A DNA stretch of 38,023 nt from the NCBI GenBank assembly GCA_937927195.1, contig CALBCY010000233.1, positions 1-38,023 on the forward strand, written 5' to 3'. Under the pieces are notes generated by a model. The model was given only the letters and a program-made list of their open reading frames with translations, ran no database searches and was not told where the DNA came from. Each line of letters starts with the position of its first letter. Position 1 is the stretch's first letter. The DNA is from an uncultured Chitinophagales bacterium (GTDB taxonomy: Bacteria > Bacteroidota > Bacteroidia > Chitinophagales > UBA2359). This document shows, piece after piece, positions 30,701-37,918 of the stretch. Position numbers and translations under genes: made by a program.

Positions 30701-33700
30701 AAACTTCAACTGTGCTGACGATCCTATATTTGATTTGGCTTTGACAAAGGTTTTAAGTCCTGGTCAAAATGCTGTTGTATCGCCTGGTGATCCAGTTAGC
30801 TTTACAATTACGGTTTACAACCAAGGAGACATCACAGCTCAGAACATCCAAATTGCAGATTACATTCCTAATGGTTTGACTTTAGCAGATGCTGCTTGGG
30901 CTCAATCTGGTGGAATTGCGACAACGACCATTCCTGGCCCAATCGCTCCTAATGGAAATGAAACCGTAAGCATCAATTTCACAACAACAGCAAACACCGC
31001 AGGAACAATCACAAACTTTGCAGAGATTGCCTCTGCCGAAGATGACAACGGTATGGACGGAGATGATGTAGATTCAACCCCAGACAGCAATGCAGGAAAC
31101 GATGGCACAGCAAATGACAATGCGACAACCGATCCGAATGATGAAGATGATCATGATCCAGCATCAGTAACCGTTGAAATTGAAGAGATTTTTGACCTTG
31201 CTTTGATGAAAGTTCTAAGCCCTGGACAAAACTCAGTAGTTTCAGTTGGCGATCAAGTTAACTTTACAATTACAGTTTACAACCAAGGAGACATTACTGC
31301 TCAGAATATTCAGATTGCAGATTACATTCCTAATGGTTTGACTTTAGCAGATGCTGCTTGGGCTCAGTCTGGTGGAATTGCAACAACGACAATCGCTGGT
31401 CCTATTGCTCCAAACGGAAACACATCTGTAACCATTAATTTCACAGTAACAGCAAGCTTCACAGGAGTCATTACAAACTTCGCCGAAATTGCTTATGCTG
31501 AAGATGACAATGGAATGGAAGGAGATGATATCGATTCATTCCCAGACAGCAATGCTGGAAATGATGGCACACCAAATGACAATGCGACAACCGATCCGAA
31601 TGATGAGGATGACCATGATCCAGCACCAATTACAATTGAGGCTATTGAAATCGTTTGTCCTGAAATGGAAACACCTTCGATCAGCTCTGCTTCAATTTGC
31701 AGCGGTCAAAGCATTTCACTTTCAGTAAACATAATCAATGACGATGGCGGATCACTTGCTTGGTTTGATCAGTTTGGAACTCCGGTTTCAAATCCATCAA
31801 GTGTTGTGCTCACAAACAATGACTGTGGAGCTACTTACAGCTACTATGCTGTTTACACTCCTGGACAAGGTACATGCACAACGCTTTCATCAACTCCGGT
31901 AACGGTTACTGTTCATCCTGAAATAACAGCTACAATTAGTGGCAATGACTGTCAGGTTGATTTAGATGACTTCTGTTCGAATTTCAATGTTACTTGGACA
32001 GATAATCTAGGCAACAATGGAACAGGTGACAACTACATTGCTAGTGTTGGTCAATCAGGTACAGTTACTTTCACAGTAAGCAATCCTAATGCACCAGCAG
32101 CTTGTCAGAGTGGAAGCTTCAGCCAGCCATTCAATTGTCCAGAGCCTGTTGCTTGTCCTTCAATCTACGCACCAGTTTGTAATCCACCTGTCGTTTGCAG
32201 TGGACAAACATTTGCGCTGAATGCAAGCATTAGCAGTCCGGACAATGGAACGATTAACTGGTACGATGAAATGGGCAATCCTATTGCTGATCCTTCAAAT
32301 GTTAGCTTGACCAATACTTCATGTTCTGGTTTTGCAGTTGGATTTTATGCAACATATACACCAGCGAATAGTGCTTGTGCAATTGTAACAACTGAATTAA
32401 CTTATGCAACGGTATACTCACAAGTATCTGCTGCATTGGTTGAAACAGATTGTCAAGTTTATGTAACAGATATTTGCCCTGGATACGAAGTAAATTGGGT
32501 AAACAACTTTGGAAATAGCGGAACTGGTTCTACTTACAATGCAAATGAAGGACAAAGCGGATTGGTTACTTTCACTGTAACAAATCCAAATGCTCCAGCA
32601 GGATGCAATGTTGGAACATACAGCGGAAACTTTAATTGCGCTGCAGCTACACCTTGTCCAAGTTTGAACAATCCAACAAGTTCTGCTAATGCAGTTTGTG
32701 CTGGACAATCATTCAGCTTGAATGTCAACATCAACAATGGTGATGGTGGTTCATTGGCTTGGTATACACAAAGTGGAATGCTTGTAAGCAATCCAGCAAA
32801 TGTTGCCATAAATGAAAGCGATTGCAATGGTTCAGCCAATGCTTACTATGCAATTTATACACCTTCAAATTCAAGTTGTGCAAGCATAACTTCTGGATTG
32901 GTTAATGTAATTTCATATCCACAGATAACTGCGAACGCAATAAGTAATGACTGTCAGGTTTATTTGGCAGACTACTGTACAAACTACAATGTAATATGGT
33001 CAGACAACCTAGGCAACTCTGGAGCTGGCTCTACTTACAATGCCACACAAGGTCAAAGTGGAAATGTAACTTTCACAGTTACAAATCCAGCAGCACCAAC
33101 AAATTGTCAAACTGCAAGTTTCAGTGGCAATTTCAACTGTGCAGCAACTACAGCTTGTCCAGTATTGTCAACACCTCAATCAACACTCAATACTGTTTGT
33201 GAGGGACAGCCTTTCGGTTTGTCAATCAACATTACTGATGGTGACGGTGGAAGCTTACAATGGTATGATCAAACTGGTTCGCCAGTTTCAAATCCTAGCA
33301 GTGTAACAGCGAGTAATAATTCATGCAGCACTTTTGCTTATGGTTATTACGCAATATATACACCAGCAAATAACAACTGTGCGAATATTACTTCTCAAAC
33401 AGTTTATGTAAATGTTTATCCACAGGTTGACGCATTGGTTAATGCATCTGAATGTCAGGTTTACCTTTATGATTTCTGTACCAATTACAATGTAAACTGG
33501 ACAGACAACATCGGGAATGCTGGAACAGGAGCAACTTACAATGCTGATTCAAACACAGGTGGAACCGTAACTTTCACGATAACAAATCCAGATGCACCGG
33601 CAGGATGTAACTCTGCTACTTACTCGGGATCATTCAATTGTCAGGAAGAGATTTCTTGTCCAATGTTGGACAACCCGGTTTGTTCACCTTCAATCATTTG

Positions 33701-36305
33701 TGAAGGCCAACCATTCAGTTTGACAGTTGGTTTGAACAATGGAGATGGTGGAACCATTCAATGGTTTGATCAGAGTGGAAATGAATTGACCAGCTTTGAC
33801 AACATCATGATCGATGTGGACAATTGCTTCGGAGGCCAGTTTGGTTACTATGCAGTTTACACGCCTAGCAATCCATCTTGTCCTGTTTATACTTCGCCTT
33901 TGGCTTATATAGTTGTTCATCCTGAAATTTCAGCAACATTCGATCTAAACACAGAAGACTGTGTAGTTGATCTAGATGATTACTGTTCAAGTTACAATGT
34001 TTCTTGGACTGACAACTTAGGAAACGCAGGAAGTGGAGATGTTTACAATGCAACGAACGGCACGAACGGAATGGTAACTTTCACAGTGAGCAATCCGAAT
34101 GCTCCTGCAGGATGTTCAATGGAAAGCTTTACAAGCAGCTTCAACTGCTCTGAACAAACAGAATGTTTGGTTGGACTTGAAAATGCACAAGCTGTTCCAC
34201 CAGTTGTTTGTAGTGGAGACTTGGTAAGCCTTTCTGTAAGTATTGTAAACGGAGACGGTGGTTCTCTTGCTTGGTATGACACCAATGGCGAGTTAATCAA
34301 CAATCCAAATAGTGTACTGGCAAATACTGAAAGCTGTACTGGAGGTACTTTAGGTTATTATGCAATCTATACACCAGCAAATGGCGCTTGTCCAAGTATT
34401 TCATCCATGACGACATTGGTTCAGGTTTATCCTGAAATAAATGCTGGCATTAGCACAGGTACTGATGAATGTTCAGTACAATTAACTAATTACTGTGAAA
34501 ACTTTGGAGTAAGTTGGACAGATAGTTTCGGTAACAGCGGAAGTGGAAACACTTACAATGCGACGCAAGGCCAAAGTGGTCAGGTAAGCTTCACTGTTAG
34601 CAATCAAACCTTTGGAGTTCCTACTTCTTGCAACAATGCAAGTTTCACAGGAACCTTCGATTGTTCTTCTGTAAACTGTCCAGAAATTGTCAATCCTGTA
34701 GCCTTCCCAGAGATCGTATGTAGTGGTGGAAGTGTAAACTTAGGAATAGATATAAATGCTGGAGACGGCGGAAGTCTTCAATGGTACAATATCAATGGAA
34801 CAGCAATTGCCAATCCTAACAATGTGAATCTTTTCACCACGAACTGTGCTGGAGAAACACAAGGATTCTATGCGGTGTATACACCTGCTAATGGTGCATG
34901 TACTTCGATTACTTCTTCGACCATTTTGGTTCAGGTTTATCCTTTGATTAATTCAGGAGTAAACATTCTGGACGGTGGATGCACAATTGAATTGGCTGAC
35001 TTCTGTCCAAATTACAGCGCGACTTGGTTTGATGATATGGGGAATACAGGTACAGGAAATTCTTACACTGCAGCAACCAATACAAGTGGTAACGTAACTT
35101 TCACCGTGAGCAACTTGACACCTGGTGTTCCAAGTTCATGCAACTCGGCAACGATTACATCACCTTACGCTTGTAATGAAATAACACCAGTTTCATGCGA
35201 TACAATTTACTACTGTACTGAACCAGTTACAGAAGTATTGATTTGCCCTGATTTCTGCGGATTGCAAGGGCCATTAGGAATCACAGAGATAGAAGCTGTT
35301 ACTGGTTGTGTTCATGAAATCACCAATGAAACATGCATTTCATACACACCTTTCAACAGCTCAGGAACAGAGGTTGTAAACATTACAGCCTGCAATGGAA
35401 CCGGTTGTGTAACTGTTACAGCTGTCATTTCTATAGATGATGATTGTGACAATGACACGCCAAATGCAGTGGATGATTCTGCCAGCACTGAGGAAAACAT
35501 AAATGTGACAATCAATGTTTTAGGCAATGATTTTGATCCTGATGGTGACAATATTTACATCTGCGAGAATACCCTTCCGCTTAATGGAAATATTCTATTA
35601 AACAATGGAATATTTACTTATACGCCAAATACTGGATTCTCAGGAACGGATATATTTACTTACACGATTTGCGACGGAAACGGAGGCACATCAACAGCGA
35701 CAGTTTTTGTTTATGTAGATGCTGGTCTAGTTTTATTGGATGCTCAAGAAGATAGCTTGTCAATTACAAATGGAGAAATAATAGCTCTTGATGTATTGAA
35801 CAATGATCAATATCCAAATGGTTGTTCACCGATGCTTACAATCATCAATCCACCAGGCAATGGTTTTGTTAGCATTACCAATTCAGGCTTGATTAATTAT
35901 GAACCACAAAGTGGATTTACTGGAGAGGTTTCTTTTGCTTATGAAATTTGTTGTGGAGAATCTTGCGATGTGACAACTGTGAGATTGGATGTTGGAGATC
36001 ACGATGATTGTTTAGGTCTTGGATTGCCAAATGGCTTCTCTCCGAACGGAGATGGTGTGAATGAAACATTTACAATGAAAGCACTTGACAATTGTTTTGA
36101 AGATCACAATGTAGATTTCAAAGTCTTCAATCGTTTTGGTGAAATAGTTTACATAGTAGAAGACTATACCAATGATCGAGCGTGGACTGGAAAGGATGAC
36201 AATTCAGGAAATTACGTACCGGAGGGAACATACTTTTATGTTCTAATCATTTCAAAAGACAATAGTCTGATAGAAAAATCCGGTAGCATTAGAGTAGAGT
36301 ATTAA
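21735..36305 (+). CDS. Giant multi-repeat surface protein with type B (CHU_C) T9SS domain
   Basis: This 4856-residue predicted adhesin has, in order: a signal peptide (about 1-25, ending TFA); 13 HYR/Ig-like repeats of about 80 residues (27-1085) marked by a TDNC or SDNC turn and an A-x-D-x-CGN ending; a half module and 11 modules of about 165 residues (about 1086-2995); two DUF11 domains with acidic tails (about 2997-3305); seven more modules (about 3307-4482); a Cys-rich segment; two cadherin-like domains (about 4573-4752, the first starting PNAVDDSAST); and a CHU_C domain (about 4758-4856, LPNGFSPNGDGVNETF to the end). CHU_C marks secretion by T9SS with a PorP/SprF partner, and that partner gene follows directly. 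The layout matches SprB-like gliding adhesins, but the repeats differ. The ligand is unknown. The ATG at 21735 opens directly on the signal peptide. Confidence 0.92.
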   Translation: MKNTNFFNKILAVLLTFCATVSTFAQCGSGQDIFPPVFNESLFSLDIYEDCADHVVIVEPTITDNCDPAPTMTVAANDTVLGPCPNSYVNSITYRADDFNGNFSLFNITVHVMDLDPPLFDQAANELNQTVSCESELNIVPPTATDNCGMKEITVFSDNVIASETCAFNYTRTITYRALDLCNNFAFFTASYTVNDETPPVFNQEAGALNQTASCGAELTEIVPPTASDNCGTVNVSVLADELMPGACSTNFERIITYIAEDPCGNASYYTVNILVQDDIAPVISSVPGSLNGNFDCSDMTEFIPPVPEANDNCGEASVNLINQESTTGDCVGTTITTYTYQAVDACGNTSQPFDVVISIGDETGPVWTSTTGALNNEFSCNETTGIEIPVPQATDNCSDLAVELISSNTIDGSCAGSYQQTYTYQATDACGNTSATNYTVTLSFTDSTPPSFNETDGALDITIACNEVTGFTPPVPTATDNCSEVSISLIADEILPGTISCSAYYERTLTYQASDACGNEGGTYDVRISVIDNVPPSISGNFDEIVYAGCGTTPDVPTVFVSDNCDSNVQFEYAADTTAGTCAGGYIITRTWTASDACGNDAIKTQVINVEDNLKPVVTSVPPSSTTYCAFIPEAGEIQVTDNCDTELDIQMNETTQEGNCPNNYLLRRVWTITDDCNNEAISVQEVSVIDTVGPVFQNFPGDVQLSCNLVPEIPNLTATDVCGGEITYGSSEVYNYENCPYTLTRTFTATDVCQNTTTRTQTITLIDEEQPTFANVPISVSVGCGEIPLQGQPQITDNCDTDIMVSFDEVIGEGCPYTIVRTWTATDDCGNSKSASQTITVEDNSPPQIQNVPESMTLTCSEIPDAPVLIALDNCSGEIETQFSETTEGEGCDYTIIRTWTATDLCDNPASATQTITVSDDTDPELLGLPVVQLSLSCDQEIPAPATVTAIDNCDPAVDVVYTTSSINLGCANSQTIFRNWFATDACGNFSNFTQSITVQDESAPEFNEMAGALDVIICSGELETVPQPGVQDNCTAFEDISLTFTDQINNTTCESEQLITRTYTATDICDNSSTYVQNIHVYGGINAMITGSESSCAVSISGYCTDYTLSWTDNFGNSGNGSTYTPDVDTEGTVVFSLYNSNAPDGCNAASFEAPFNCVNTCPQIISVNPTSTHVCSGMPFGLNAEIINADGGSLNWYYADGTAIADPTNVVLTNATCETITQTFYAEYISSDSNCGSITLNSAAINVYPEINFTVDTDGCEIHLLGICPGFSVTWTDGFNKEGNGAHFIPDPGSAGSVVFTIYNLEASQAPLQCQILNTTQDYDCGPCPSLSAVDVSSTEICSSTTIDLNVNVIDGDGGSVVWYDNNDNPIPNPTGIYLTTDNCAGETFGFYAVYTPLNSDCENIVTDIALVTVYPEINATIVNDGCTVALNNLSLCSNAFEINWVDSYGNTGSGPVYPAQSGTTGSITFTVTNTDTNTPAPCATALFIASFDCGGCPQITLDPNNPTDVCYGSPVTVTANVDIQDGNNIQFFHESGLPLSEITLEDINYNNCTGAILGYYASYQSTNTACPLVQTEVAYVNIYPEIVGTLTSNGCEVNLSDYCEDFNVSWEDNSGNTGTGSYTASNGMAGTVTYTIENPNGYETCTSATVTGSFDCSASCPEISNPTCSPPVVCEGQPFNLGVLISNLDGGTLQWFDQNGNPIINTSDIVLNNIECASESFGYYATYTPDNASCASVTSEMAYVTVHPEITATVSGAGCNISLDQNCPNFEVTWYDNFGNSGTGNTYVATSGTNGNVSFTVSNPAEGVPAACQSITSQPVPFNCENCPNIYSPTCNPPVVCEGQTFGLSVLVSNLDGGSIQWYDENDNAINSTDDLTINVDDCEGGQYGYYAVYTPANSDCATVSTEMAYVTVFPSITADVVNNACEISLENYCPSFQISWSDSDGNVGVGSDYTAMGPGNGNVTFTIFNSASNAPAECQTAIISEPYNCVACPEIFNPACSPAVICQGESFNLTVGLNNLDGGVLNWYDQEGNLIANANDIILDLDPCSGGQFGYYAEYVPTNATCPTVTTDLAYVTVYPEITGTVTGEGCNLSLTNYCQGYDIAWEDNNGNAGTGINYVGTPGTEGTVTYTISHPDPTAPAACQSLDISAPYACAACPEIFNVECSPSVICSGETFNLIVGLNNTDGGTLNWYDENDNIITSTNDILMNVDQCTGGQFGYYVSYTPANATCPTVTSEMAYVTIYPEIAAQIVSDGCNVSLANYCSDFQLTWEDGNGNAGTGDTYSAVNGESGTLTFTLTNPATNIPTGCSSASFEAPYACLDCPQIFNPTCNPPVICDGESFSLVVGFTNLDGGTLQWYDQDGNPVNNTMDIIPTVNACEGGTFGYYVEYTPNNSSCATVSTEITYVTVYPQIDANVVSNGCSVNLEDYCSDFVLSWIDDNGNTGIGNNYTGSNGSGTVSFTLSNPGAAGNCLSETFNGVYNCGEMTCPSLANPVSSSYHVCSASTISLGVDVIDPDGGSLQWFDSMGNEISDPNNMVLTNTSCENLLLGFYAVYTSVNSECPTINSNLIEVTVYPEINYSYETDGCTITLADYCENFWVSWISSTGKPGDGPYFDGDPGETGLVEYTIYNPSGGSAPIQCQLATVSIDFSCGDCPGLINPSASSNYICEGSPVALDVTITNGDGGTLQWFTNDNVPVADPANIVLETESCGDEIFGYYAVYTPATPGCAAITTESISIHVFPNIEAEIIVNECDVFLTTPFICDTYEIEYQVLNGSSGTGFSYTAADGSVGSITFTVTNLIPGAPTECLQATFSTEFDCGKELNCPLLDDVTVSQDQLCNGESFTLSTVVVEGDGGTLTWYDLDGNIVDPTSVTAANTTCTAVEIGYYPEYQPADTECPIYSGDIVYVTVHPSIAGTLTESECAVSVLDICDNFNVSWVNSLGQSGTGNTYQAATGTNGSVTFTVTNPTAPAACNNMNFVGNFNCADDPIFDLALTKVLSPGQNAVVSPGDPVSFTITVYNQGDITAQNIQIADYIPNGLTLADAAWAQSGGIATTTIPGPIAPNGNETVSINFTTTANTAGTITNFAEIASAEDDNGMDGDDVDSTPDSNAGNDGTANDNATTDPNDEDDHDPASVTVEIEEIFDLALMKVLSPGQNSVVSVGDQVNFTITVYNQGDITAQNIQIADYIPNGLTLADAAWAQSGGIATTTIAGPIAPNGNTSVTINFTVTASFTGVITNFAEIAYAEDDNGMEGDDIDSFPDSNAGNDGTPNDNATTDPNDEDDHDPAPITIEAIEIVCPEMETPSISSASICSGQSISLSVNIINDDGGSLAWFDQFGTPVSNPSSVVLTNNDCGATYSYYAVYTPGQGTCTTLSSTPVTVTVHPEITATISGNDCQVDLDDFCSNFNVTWTDNLGNNGTGDNYIASVGQSGTVTFTVSNPNAPAACQSGSFSQPFNCPEPVACPSIYAPVCNPPVVCSGQTFALNASISSPDNGTINWYDEMGNPIADPSNVSLTNTSCSGFAVGFYATYTPANSACAIVTTELTYATVYSQVSAALVETDCQVYVTDICPGYEVNWVNNFGNSGTGSTYNANEGQSGLVTFTVTNPNAPAGCNVGTYSGNFNCAAATPCPSLNNPTSSANAVCAGQSFSLNVNINNGDGGSLAWYTQSGMLVSNPANVAINESDCNGSANAYYAIYTPSNSSCASITSGLVNVISYPQITANAISNDCQVYLADYCTNYNVIWSDNLGNSGAGSTYNATQGQSGNVTFTVTNPAAPTNCQTASFSGNFNCAATTACPVLSTPQSTLNTVCEGQPFGLSINITDGDGGSLQWYDQTGSPVSNPSSVTASNNSCSTFAYGYYAIYTPANNNCANITSQTVYVNVYPQVDALVNASECQVYLYDFCTNYNVNWTDNIGNAGTGATYNADSNTGGTVTFTITNPDAPAGCNSATYSGSFNCQEEISCPMLDNPVCSPSIICEGQPFSLTVGLNNGDGGTIQWFDQSGNELTSFDNIMIDVDNCFGGQFGYYAVYTPSNPSCPVYTSPLAYIVVHPEISATFDLNTEDCVVDLDDYCSSYNVSWTDNLGNAGSGDVYNATNGTNGMVTFTVSNPNAPAGCSMESFTSSFNCSEQTECLVGLENAQAVPPVVCSGDLVSLSVSIVNGDGGSLAWYDTNGELINNPNSVLANTESCTGGTLGYYAIYTPANGACPSISSMTTLVQVYPEINAGISTGTDECSVQLTNYCENFGVSWTDSFGNSGSGNTYNATQGQSGQVSFTVSNQTFGVPTSCNNASFTGTFDCSSVNCPEIVNPVAFPEIVCSGGSVNLGIDINAGDGGSLQWYNINGTAIANPNNVNLFTTNCAGETQGFYAVYTPANGACTSITSSTILVQVYPLINSGVNILDGGCTIELADFCPNYSATWFDDMGNTGTGNSYTAATNTSGNVTFTVSNLTPGVPSSCNSATITSPYACNEITPVSCDTIYYCTEPVTEVLICPDFCGLQGPLGITEIEAVTGCVHEITNETCISYTPFNSSGTEVVNITACNGTGCVTVTAVISIDDDCDNDTPNAVDDSASTEENINVTINVLGNDFDPDGDNIYICENTLPLNGNILLNNGIFTYTPNTGFSGTDIFTYTICDGNGGTSTATVFVYVDAGLVLLDAQEDSLSITNGEIIALDVLNNDQYPNGCSPMLTIINPPGNGFVSITNSGLINYEPQSGFTGEVSFAYEICCGESCDVTTVRLDVGDHDDCLGLGLPNGFSPNGDGVNETFTMKALDNCFEDHNVDFKVFNRFGEIVYIVEDYTNDRAWTGKDDNSGNYVPEGTYFYVLIISKDNSLIEKSGSIRVEY
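21810..24985 (+). repeat. HYR/Ig-like repeat block (13 copies)
   Basis: Thirteen copies were counted by the DNC (once DVC) turn, for example TDNCDPAP, TDNCGMKE, SDNCGTVN and QDNCTAFE. Each copy ends with a segment like RTWTATDDCGN followed by a beta strand. Spacing is about 80-85 residues. HYR domains are Ig-like modules in adhesive extracellular proteins. Confidence 0.85.
24990..35185 (+). repeat. Array of roughly 165-residue two-part modules (18 full plus one half)
   Basis: Part a runs from CP through an ICSG or VCEG site, then DGG-x-L-x-W(Y/F), GYYA-x-YTP-x-N and VTVYPEI. Part b has GC-x-V-x-L-x2-YC, W-x-DN-x-GN-x-GTG, G-x-VTFT-x2-NP, and ends at NC just before the next CP. The array opens with a lone part b (about residues 1086-1160). 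Modules 1-11 precede and modules 12-18 follow the DUF11 pair. I do not recognise a named family for this module. Confidence 0.85.
30722..31645 (+). repeat. Tandem pair of nearly identical DUF11 domains
   Basis: Two copies of about 154 residues start near 30729 and 31190. Both contain DLAL-x-KVLSPGQN, NQGDITAQNIQIADYIP and GLTLADAAWAQSGG, and both end in an acidic stretch with DDNGM, NAGNDGT and DPNDEDDHDPA. DNA identity between copies is very high over long stretches, so the duplication looks recent or homogenised. Confidence 0.9.
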
Positions 36306-36332
36306 GAGTGATTTTGTTTTAATAATGTTTAA

Positions 36333-36364
36333 AGGGTGGCAAGCTTTATTGCCACCCTCTTTTA
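36333..36364 (+). terminator. Intercistronic terminator hairpin between the CHU_C gene and porP
   Basis: Arms AGGGTGGCAA (36333-36342) and TTGCCACCCT (36349-36358) make a perfect 10-bp stem with a 6-base loop, followed by CTTTT. It ends about 20 bases before the porP start. I see no TAnnTTTG box between the genes, so porP may depend on read-through. Confidence 0.75.
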
Positions 36365-36380
36365 AAGAAAAACCAGAAAA

Positions 36381-37340
36381 ATGAATAATATAATTCAGAA
36401 TATAATTTTTGCGATCATTACCATCATAGTAATTTTCAGCTCAGTTTCTGTCTTTGGACAACAAGATACCCGCTATAGTCAATTTATGTTAAACGGCATG
36501 CGAGTAAACCCTGCTTATTCAGGAGTAAAAGAAACGACTAGTTTAACAGCATTTTACAGAAATCAATGGACACAAATAGATGGTGCTCCACAGCAAATTT
36601 CAATTGGAATAAATGATGCATTTGGAAGAAGAGAAAAAGTAGGTTTGGGACTAATGTTCGAACACGATAAAATTGGAGTAGATCAAAGGACAAATTTGTT
36701 TGCCAGTTATGCCTATAAAATACCTTTACAAAATGGAATTTTATCAGCAGGAATTCAGGGTGGAGCAACTTTTTTCAGATCTATGTTGACTCAAATAGAA
36801 ACTCCTGAAGGAGTATACGATGACTCTTTCTCAGAAGATAGAAAATCAGTATCGCCAAACTTTGGAGCAGGAGTGTTGTACTACAACAAAGACTTCTACT
36901 TAGGCTTTTCTGTTCCACATTTGCTTACCTATCAAAAAGAAAGCAAAAACATACACGAAGAACAACGCTTAAGAAACAACTACATGGAATTTATGTTGAC
37001 AACTGGAGCCAGTTTTGAGATCAACGAAGATTTGGATTTTAGACCCAATGTATTGCTTCAATACATTCCTGCAGAAAAACCTATTGAAATAAGTTTAAAC
37101 GCAAGTCTTGTAATCAAAGATCAAGTTTGGTTCGGAGCAACATACAGATCTAATGAAATAATCAAACCTGAATCAATCAACTTCCAAGCCGCTTATAAAA
37201 TGGACAATGGAGTAAAAGTTGGATATGCCTATGACCTTACACTAAAAGGCTTGGGATATTATACAGCTGGAACGCATGAAGTGATGGTTGGATTTGATCT
37301 TAATTCGAAAGAAACGCCATATCAAAAGGTTCTATGGTAA
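36381..37340 (+). CDS. PorP/SprF-family type IX secretion membrane protein
   Basis: This is a 319-residue outer-membrane beta-barrel protein of the PorP/SprF family. A signal peptide (about 1-26, ending SVFGQ) is followed by the family start QDTRYSQFMLNGMRVNPAYSG, then FYRNQW and GAPQQISIGIND. Alternating beta strands run to the C-terminus, which ends in a strand (HEVMVGFDL) plus a short tail. In Flavobacterium johnsoniae the paralogue SprF is needed to secrete the adhesin SprB, encoded next to it. Here the gene follows a CHU_C giant protein in the same orientation, so it is probably its dedicated partner. Expression probably comes from read-through of the hairpin just upstream. I give no symbol because PorP and SprF paralogues cannot be told apart from this sequence alone. 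Confidence 0.93.
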   Translation: MNNIIQNIIFAIITIIVIFSSVSVFGQQDTRYSQFMLNGMRVNPAYSGVKETTSLTAFYRNQWTQIDGAPQQISIGINDAFGRREKVGLGLMFEHDKIGVDQRTNLFASYAYKIPLQNGILSAGIQGGATFFRSMLTQIETPEGVYDDSFSEDRKSVSPNFGAGVLYYNKDFYLGFSVPHLLTYQKESKNIHEEQRLRNNYMEFMLTTGASFEINEDLDFRPNVLLQYIPAEKPIEISLNASLVIKDQVWFGATYRSNEIIKPESINFQAAYKMDNGVKVGYAYDLTLKGLGYYTAGTHEVMVGFDLNSKETPYQKVLW

Positions 37341-37361
37341 AATAAAAAACAGGCATGTTAA

Positions 37362-37428
37362 TGGGTAATTTGTCTTTTTCTTCAGTGTTTTTAGTAAATG
37401 ATCAACCCGTCCTTCGTGGCGGGTTGAT
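37362..37428 (+). repeat. Leader-plus-hairpin element, copy 1
   Basis: The 20-base core (37362-37381) is identical to that of copies 2 and 3. After a short spacer comes a hairpin with arms ATCAACCCG (37401-37409) and CGGGTTGAT (37420-37428). Its stem sequence is unrelated to the hairpins of the other copies. It lies directly downstream of porP and may act as its terminator or 3' element. Confidence 0.6.
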
Positions 37429-37510
37429 TCTAAAACTTTTTCTTAGCTGTTAGCTGTTAGCTGAAAATAAAAAAATTATATGCTTTGGGAATGGGTTTCC
37501 AAATTTAATA

Positions 37511-37550
37511 GTCCACCCGTTTAGGGGTTTTACGGGTGGGCTTTTTTTTT
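37511..37550 (+). terminator. Strong rho-independent terminator
   Basis: Arms GTCCACCCGT (37511-37520) and ACGGGTGGGC (37532-37541) pair over 10 bp with one G-U wobble, followed by a run of nine T. It is the clearest terminator downstream of porP, 170 bases after its stop codon. Confidence 0.85.
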
Positions 37551-37670
37551 AAATGCTTAATAGAATAAAGGCTTAAAGCCAACAACCTTTTAGCAAAATC
37601 AATGGATGAATGAATGAATGAATTAAATAAAAACCAAAGGCCAATAGCTAAAAGCCAAAGGCCTTTACTC

Positions 37671-37775
37671 AAAAAAACAAGGCAATTTAGTGGGTAATTT
37701 GTCTTTTTCTCTGGTGTTTTAAAAGGTCCCGTCTTTCAGATGGAGAGATGGGACTTTTTACAAATCAGTTGAAGC
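37671..37775 (+). repeat. Leader-plus-hairpin element, copy 2
   Basis: This 105-base block is nearly identical to 37919-38023, with two differences seen near its 3' end. The conserved core is at 37691-37710. The hairpin has arms GTCCCGTCT (37726-37734) and AGATGGGAC (37746-37754) with one G-U pair, followed by TTTTT, so it is terminator-like on the plus strand. Confidence 0.85.
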
Positions 37776-37918
37776 GGAAGAATAAGTTGAAGTCGAAATA
37801 AATTACTGATTCAATAGGTCTTTAATTTAAATGCAAGGCGTTGGGACGCTAAAAAACATATAAAACAAACTGGGCGAGAACCCAATAATCAAAACCCAAT
37901 ACCGGCCGAAGGCCACAA

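Noticed and set aside
22210..35551. Short open frames inside the giant CHU_C gene
   Set aside because: All are shadows of a continuous reading frame with consistent domains, and none has its own family signature.
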